Assembly (NCBI GenBank): GCA_037178855.1
Contig: JASJZC010000007.1
Span: 1,798,001 to 1,862,000 of the forward strand
Direction: 5' to 3'
Origin: Oscheius sp. JU75
Taxonomy: Eukaryota; Nematoda; Chromadorea; Rhabditida; Rhabditidae
Length of the DNA stretch: 64,000 nt
Shown: positions 59,730 through 64,000 of the stretch, in pieces
Position numbering within the stretch: the stretch's first letter is position 1
How the letters are laid out: each line of letters opens with the position of its first letter
The notes under the pieces: generated by a model
Told to the model about the DNA's origin: nothing
What the model saw: the letters and a program-made list of their open reading frames with translations, nothing else
Database searches by the model: none
Position numbers and translations under genes: made by a program

Positions 59730-61445
59730 ATGCTGGCTCTACTCTTCTGCCTCGTGGCAGTCTCTATGGGAGCATATGCTCCCGACCTGGTCACAAATCT
59801 ACCCGGACTTAACTTCAGCCCGAACTTCAAGCACTACTCTGGCTATGTTCAACCAAGCTCGTCGAAAATGTTCCACTACTGGTATTTTGAAGTCAATTAA
59901 TGTTAACTTTTGAATTTAAGGCTGACGGAGTCTATGCAAACACCGAGCACTGATCCTCTGGTCCTTTGGTTGAATGGAGGTCCGGGGTGTAGTAGTGTTG
60001 GAGGACTAATCGAAGAGTGTGGTCCTTTCCATGTTTCCGACATGGGCAGTACTGTCTACCTGAACAAATTTGCTTGGAACAACGTAGTATATCTTATCAA
60101 ATAGATCTCATTCTGTTTTCAGTTCGCCAACGTTCTATTTCTAGAGTCTCCTGCCGGAGTTGGATACTCTTATGCAACCAACGGAAATGTAGCCACAAAC
60201 GATGATCAAGTGGCAGAAGACAACTACAATGCTCTTCTTCAGTTTCTCGACAAGTTCACCGAGTACAAGGGACGAGATTTCTACATTACGGGAGAATCTT
60301 ACGGAGGTAAGCAGTTAGGCAGTTTGTTTATTCAATGATTCAGGTATTTACCTACCTACTCTGGCTGAACGCCTCATCAAGGATAAGGCCAACTTCCCCA
60401 ACTTCAAAGGAATGGCAATTGGAAATGGTCTCTTAGATAATAGGGCTGATTACAGAACTCTTCTTCCTCTTTATTACTACCATGGAATTCTAAGAGATGA
60501 GTAGGTTTTTCTTAAAATACAAAACAGCTAGTTTCCAGGCTTTACATTCACATCCGCAACCAATGCTGTAATGGAAACATCGAAACCTGTGATGTTGAGG
60601 CAGAACTCAATGACCGTCCTTGTGCTCAACTGATCAATGAAGCTTTGAACGCTGCTAACCAGCTCGACCCCTACAATCTCTACGATACCTGTTATCTAGA
60701 TGGTGTGGCAGTAGAGAACAAGAAGGTTTTCATCATGAACCAGAAAAGGAAGCGTCTCGGTCTGCCAATGATTCCGGTGGTTCCTGCAGTCGATGCCAAC
60801 AATTCGACAATTCCTCTCTGCGCACAAACCAGTAACACTCAAACCTACATGAACAGGGCTGACGTCAGATCAGCTCTCCACATTCCGTCAACTGTTCACA
60901 AATGGACCGATTGCAGGTACGAACAAAGTTGTCTATAATGAGACTCGTTTACAGCAACGCCGTTTCACTAACTTACGTCACACGGTACCAGAACATGACC
61001 CGGCAGATTCAAGATGTCACTGCTGCAGGTGTTAAGGTAGCTTAGGGTTTGGAAAAATTCATATTTTGAATCAGATTCTTATATACAACGGAGACGTCGA
61101 CACGGTTTGCAACAACGTGATGAACCAACAGTTTGTTACCAATCTAGGCAGAACGATTCTCGTAGGTTGCTTTCTATCGCATGAAGAGATGATTTTAGGG
61201 GAATGAAAGAGTAAATAAACCTTGGACCTACAAGGGAGAGTCGCCAAATGTTGCTGGCTTCTTGACTCAGTATTCCGGAAGTGAGCACCTTAAGTTACAA
61301 ACTAAAGTTCCCTTCAGATTTGGACTATTTGACTGTTAGAGGAAGTGGCCACTTTGTACCAGGAGATCGACCAAGAGAAGCTCTTCAAATGATTTACAAT
61401 TTTGTCAAGGGCAATCAATACTCGACCCCTGTACCATTCCTCTAA
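59730..61445 (+). CDS. Serine carboxypeptidase (S10), cathepsin A-like
   Basis: Secreted or lysosomal peptidase removing C-terminal residues. Signal peptide [17 protein letters not shown]; then [36 protein letters not shown] (oxyanion region), [34 protein letters not shown] with the nucleophile Ser, [29 protein letters not shown] with the catalytic Asp, and [13 protein letters not shown] with the catalytic His. It ends YSTPVPFL. The catalytic triad is complete and the length (about 465 residues) is normal. Eight short introns, all in phase. Strongly resembles the worm ctsa group. Confidence 0.94.
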
Positions 61446-61724
61446 ATAACCTGAGCTGTGATATATGTATAAAATGTGCAACTTTATTGGTGCTAGAAAC
61501 TGACCAACTGTGAACTGCGAAGGCAACAGCTGGATGATCTTTTCATTGTTCTGAAGATCTAAACGGTTTACTCAGCAAAAAATCCAAATGCAAATGAAAA
61601 AAACTCCACTTCAATCGAACGAAAATGTGCCGCGTCTCATCTGATTGCTTATATCACGTCAGCATAACTACGATCCTGTGCTCGAATGTGTGGAAGATGA
61701 GATGGACCCCCAAGGAAAAATAGT

Positions 61725-61889
61725 ATGGCAAAAGTTGATGTAACAAAATCTGCTCTTAAAAACATTGTTTCTGTAAGTATTTTTTTTCGCCCGTATGATC
61801 CTTTTCAGATTGTATACTATCTGCCTATTTTTCTCATTGGTATTGTCGCTGGTGTTGGTAAAAGTCTTTATGTTCGATATGGGAGATGA
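61725..61889 (+). CDS. 42-residue single-span membrane micropeptide
   Basis: Exon 1 (61725-61772) codes MAKVDVTKSALKNIVS; a 36-bp intron (GTAAGT to TTTTCAG) leads in phase 0 to IVYYLPIFLIGIVAGVGK then SLYVRYGR and stop at 61889. A short basic N-terminus, one hydrophobic span of about 18 residues and a basic tail make a tidy tail-anchored or single-pass membrane peptide. Perfect splice signals and frame support it being real. I cannot place it; it could be a small subunit of a mitochondrial or ER complex or a transport regulator. Confidence 0.55.
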   Translation: MAKVDVTKSALKNIVSVSIFFRPYDPFQIVYYLPIFLIGIVAGVGKSLYVRYGR

Positions 61890-62685
61890 ATGCAACTAAA
61901 GCCCAAGTAATCGTCTAGCTTACCGGATAACCTCCTTGTGCTCTTAAAGTGTTTTCCAGACCGTTTTGAGAAAATCATAAATATTATCTGATTGCTAAAA
62001 GTAAGCCTTTCTTTTATAGCAAAGCAATATATTTCTATCAGGCAGCATGCGATCAGTTATCAGTCTTTTGTCAATCTTTTATGACACAGTTTTTAGATAA
62101 ATGTGTTATAAAGCTTGAAATAAACGATCTGCTTTGTTGATTGTTTCCTCCCTCGTTTTGTTTCTCACATAGAGTCACGATGAAGTCACAATTAGCACTG
62201 CTCGATGTTCCCAAAATTAATTTAGGACTTGTTATTTTGTTCCAATCAGCAGTATTACTCATACGCCGTTCTCCTCCTAGTCTTAAGTCTGTTTACCCTT
62301 CTCAGCTAACATGTAATTCTCTCAGTATCACCGAATGACTCGTGAAAACATCTCTGTTTGGAGAAATATTTCTCAGCTTTCAACATATTCTCAGTCGCAA
62401 CTCTAGTTGATTTGTTGCACTTGAATTATATGACGTTCCGACGGCGATGATTTTGCGTCAGTCTGCAGCAAAATGTGCTGACAGAAATCTAACAATGTCT
62501 AATAGACCAGTTTTTTTGCTATATTGCTCCTTTTTTGTTATATTCCCACCGCTTAGAGTTCATTCTTAGCATTGATCTTAATAAGATCCCGACATTTAAA
62601 CCTTTAAGTCTCTGTAACCAACTCGAAAAATGTTTTGTGGATAGCTAAATTTGCAATTTTCCTCTTGTGACGAAACATTCCATAA
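61890..62685. other. Intergenic, no gene seen
   Basis: The ORF at 62141-62338 has no domain. AATAAA at about 62118 might serve the micropeptide gene. Confidence 0.45.
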
Positions 62686-62916
62686 ATGAAAATTGACTTC
62701 CTTGGTCTTGCACTCACTTTTGTATTGCTTTGTCCAACCCGAGACGCAATGCCACAAATCTTCACCAATCTCTGTTTGAGAGGATTGCGTCAGTCTGCTG
62801 CAAGATGTTCATTCTGCCAATTGGTGTCTTCCCCGTCTAAAAACGCATGTAATTGGAATATCGCAGAGCAGTCGTTCAAATTATTCGAGCGCAACAAAGA
62901 TCCGTGCAGCGCCTAA
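62686..62916 (+). CDS. Small secreted cysteine-containing peptide
   Basis: Single exon, 76 residues: signal peptide MKIDFLGLALTFVLLCPTRD followed by AMPQIFTNLCLRGLRQSAA, RCSFCQLVSSPSKNACNW and NIAEQSFKLFERNKDPCSA. Five cysteines in the mature part. No family recognised. A single short exon weakens the case; the clear signal peptide supports it. Confidence 0.45.
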   Translation: MKIDFLGLALTFVLLCPTRDAMPQIFTNLCLRGLRQSAARCSFCQLVSSPSKNACNWNIAEQSFKLFERNKDPCSA

Positions 62917-64000
62917 TAATTCCTCTTCATCCACCCTTATCCCCGCTACTTGGACGCTTCCTCTCCTCCTCTACCTTTCTCATCATTGCACAAAATGTTG
63001 CATGTTGTTCCCGGTTCTTCAGCAAATCATGAGAACCATTATTTATGACGAAGCGAACGAGCGCTGTGTAAGCAGAGACACATGGGGAGAGCCCATTGAC
63101 CCTTTCATTTTGCACCAAATATGCTTTTCCCGTCTCGGGTGGCGAACATTTGAACAAGAGATTTGGTTTTGGGGTGCTCTCTCTCGGAACAAATGTACTG
63201 GAAATTCCTCCCTAGACTGCAAAAAAACAAGCCATTGAGAGACTGCGCCTCATCGGACTCGAGAAGAAGAGCTCAGAGAACGCGCCACATTGGTGACATT
63301 ATTTTCTTTATTTCTACTATTATTAGATTCGTGTTCTTTTAGACTTTCTTCCAGGATATAAATATGAATCTGTCCGTTTCTGAGAAAAAATCCGTCCTCT
63401 GTGCTCTCTTTCAATTACCACTCGAGCATAATCCTTTTGGAAAAACAGAAAACAAGGCTGCAAATTATCACTTTTAGCACGAGCAAAACACTTCTTATTT
63501 CCTCCGATCTGTGCTGCAAAACTTCAAAAATGTCTCAACTTTGAACTACTAAAAATGGATTGTTTTTAACCATTTCTCTGTAAAACTACTCATCAGCATA
63601 TCCGAGATGCAAAAATGTGCTGACTTTTCCCCCACGCAGCATATTTTTGGTACTCTGTAATGCTAATTAGGCTGATTCAGGTTTTGATTAGTCTGGAGAT
63701 CTATAAGAAAAACTTTCTTCAAAACTAGAGGGGGCCATTCGTGTGCTCACCAAATGTTGTCGTGTTGACTATTTTGCTCATAATGAGATGCCAGAAGAAA
63801 CAACGAGACTGCTTTTTCTCGCAGACAATGCGATCAATGTGTTTTGCACGTTTTATTCCCCTAAACACCTACTATTTAGAAGAATGGCTTGTTAGTAGCT
63901 ACATGAAATAATCTCAGCCGGATGAAGCCATTTGCTGTTTTTCTCTTGGCTGTTTTGCACTTTCTATAAGTCGGCCATGTTTTGCTTTAAAGGCATAACG
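62917..64000. other. Right end of window, one doubtful ORF
   Basis: The plus ORF 63002-63238 (IIYDEANERCVSRDTWGE, NKCTGNSSLDCKKTSH) has cysteines but no signal peptide and could be an exon of a secreted protein; the minus ORF 62927-63157 overlaps it. From 63300 to the end I see no coding exons. Confidence 0.35.

Overview
The window reads as the genome of a free-living rhabditid-type nematode. The grounds are a UNC-6/netrin orthologue, a UDP-glycosyltransferase with the usual nematode layout, an F-box gene, a C-type lectin (CTL) cluster, introns mostly 35-60 bp long with TTTCAG acceptors, acceptors placed just before start codons as in spliced-leader trans-splicing, and pogo- and mariner-type transposons. 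I cannot name the species. Gene models below were built by joining exons by eye, so exon edges are best readings.

Layout. 0.3-1.5 kb (-): 5' exons of unc-6/netrin. 3.8 kb: tRNA-Thr. 4.1-6.5 kb (+): UGT. 7.1-8.6 kb (+): CDF metal transporter. 9.3-11.1 kb: broken exon-like pieces with a 93-bp inverted duplication. 11.3-11.6 kb (-): small secreted cysteine-rich protein. 13.3-15.7 kb (-): coiled-coil protein. 15.8-21.2 kb: gene-poor. 21.2-22.7 kb (+): acidic/proline-rich orphan. 23.2-25.2 kb (-): F-box locus with an internal break. 25.2-27.9 kb: no firm gene.

27.9-33.7 kb is the most distinctive part: a secreted Ly6-like protein (-), a probable secreted glycanase with a Thr/Pro repeat stalk and GPI-type tail (+), and a Ly6-like domain joined by a 39-bp intron to a complete GH1 beta-glucosidase (+). 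A tRNA-Leu lies antisense in an intron of the glycanase gene. Together they could form an extracellular glycan-digesting set, an inference from domain content and adjacency only.

34.1-38.1 kb (-): an Sds3/SUDS3-like corepressor gene carrying, in one intron, an apparently intact pogo/Tigger-like transposon with 395-bp terminal inverted repeats. 38.6-54.4 kb: CTL cluster with three intact genes (two, three and four lectin domains) and three decayed copies, interspersed with small coiled-coil genes, a mariner deletion derivative, a split repeat family and a long polypyrimidine tract. 54.8-55.3 kb (+): secreted cysteine-rich orphan. 56.7-59.3 kb (+): large unrecognised basic, probably nuclear protein. 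59.7-61.4 kb (+): serine carboxypeptidase. 61.7-61.9 kb (+): a 42-residue single-membrane-span micropeptide. 62.7-62.9 kb (+): another small secreted peptide.
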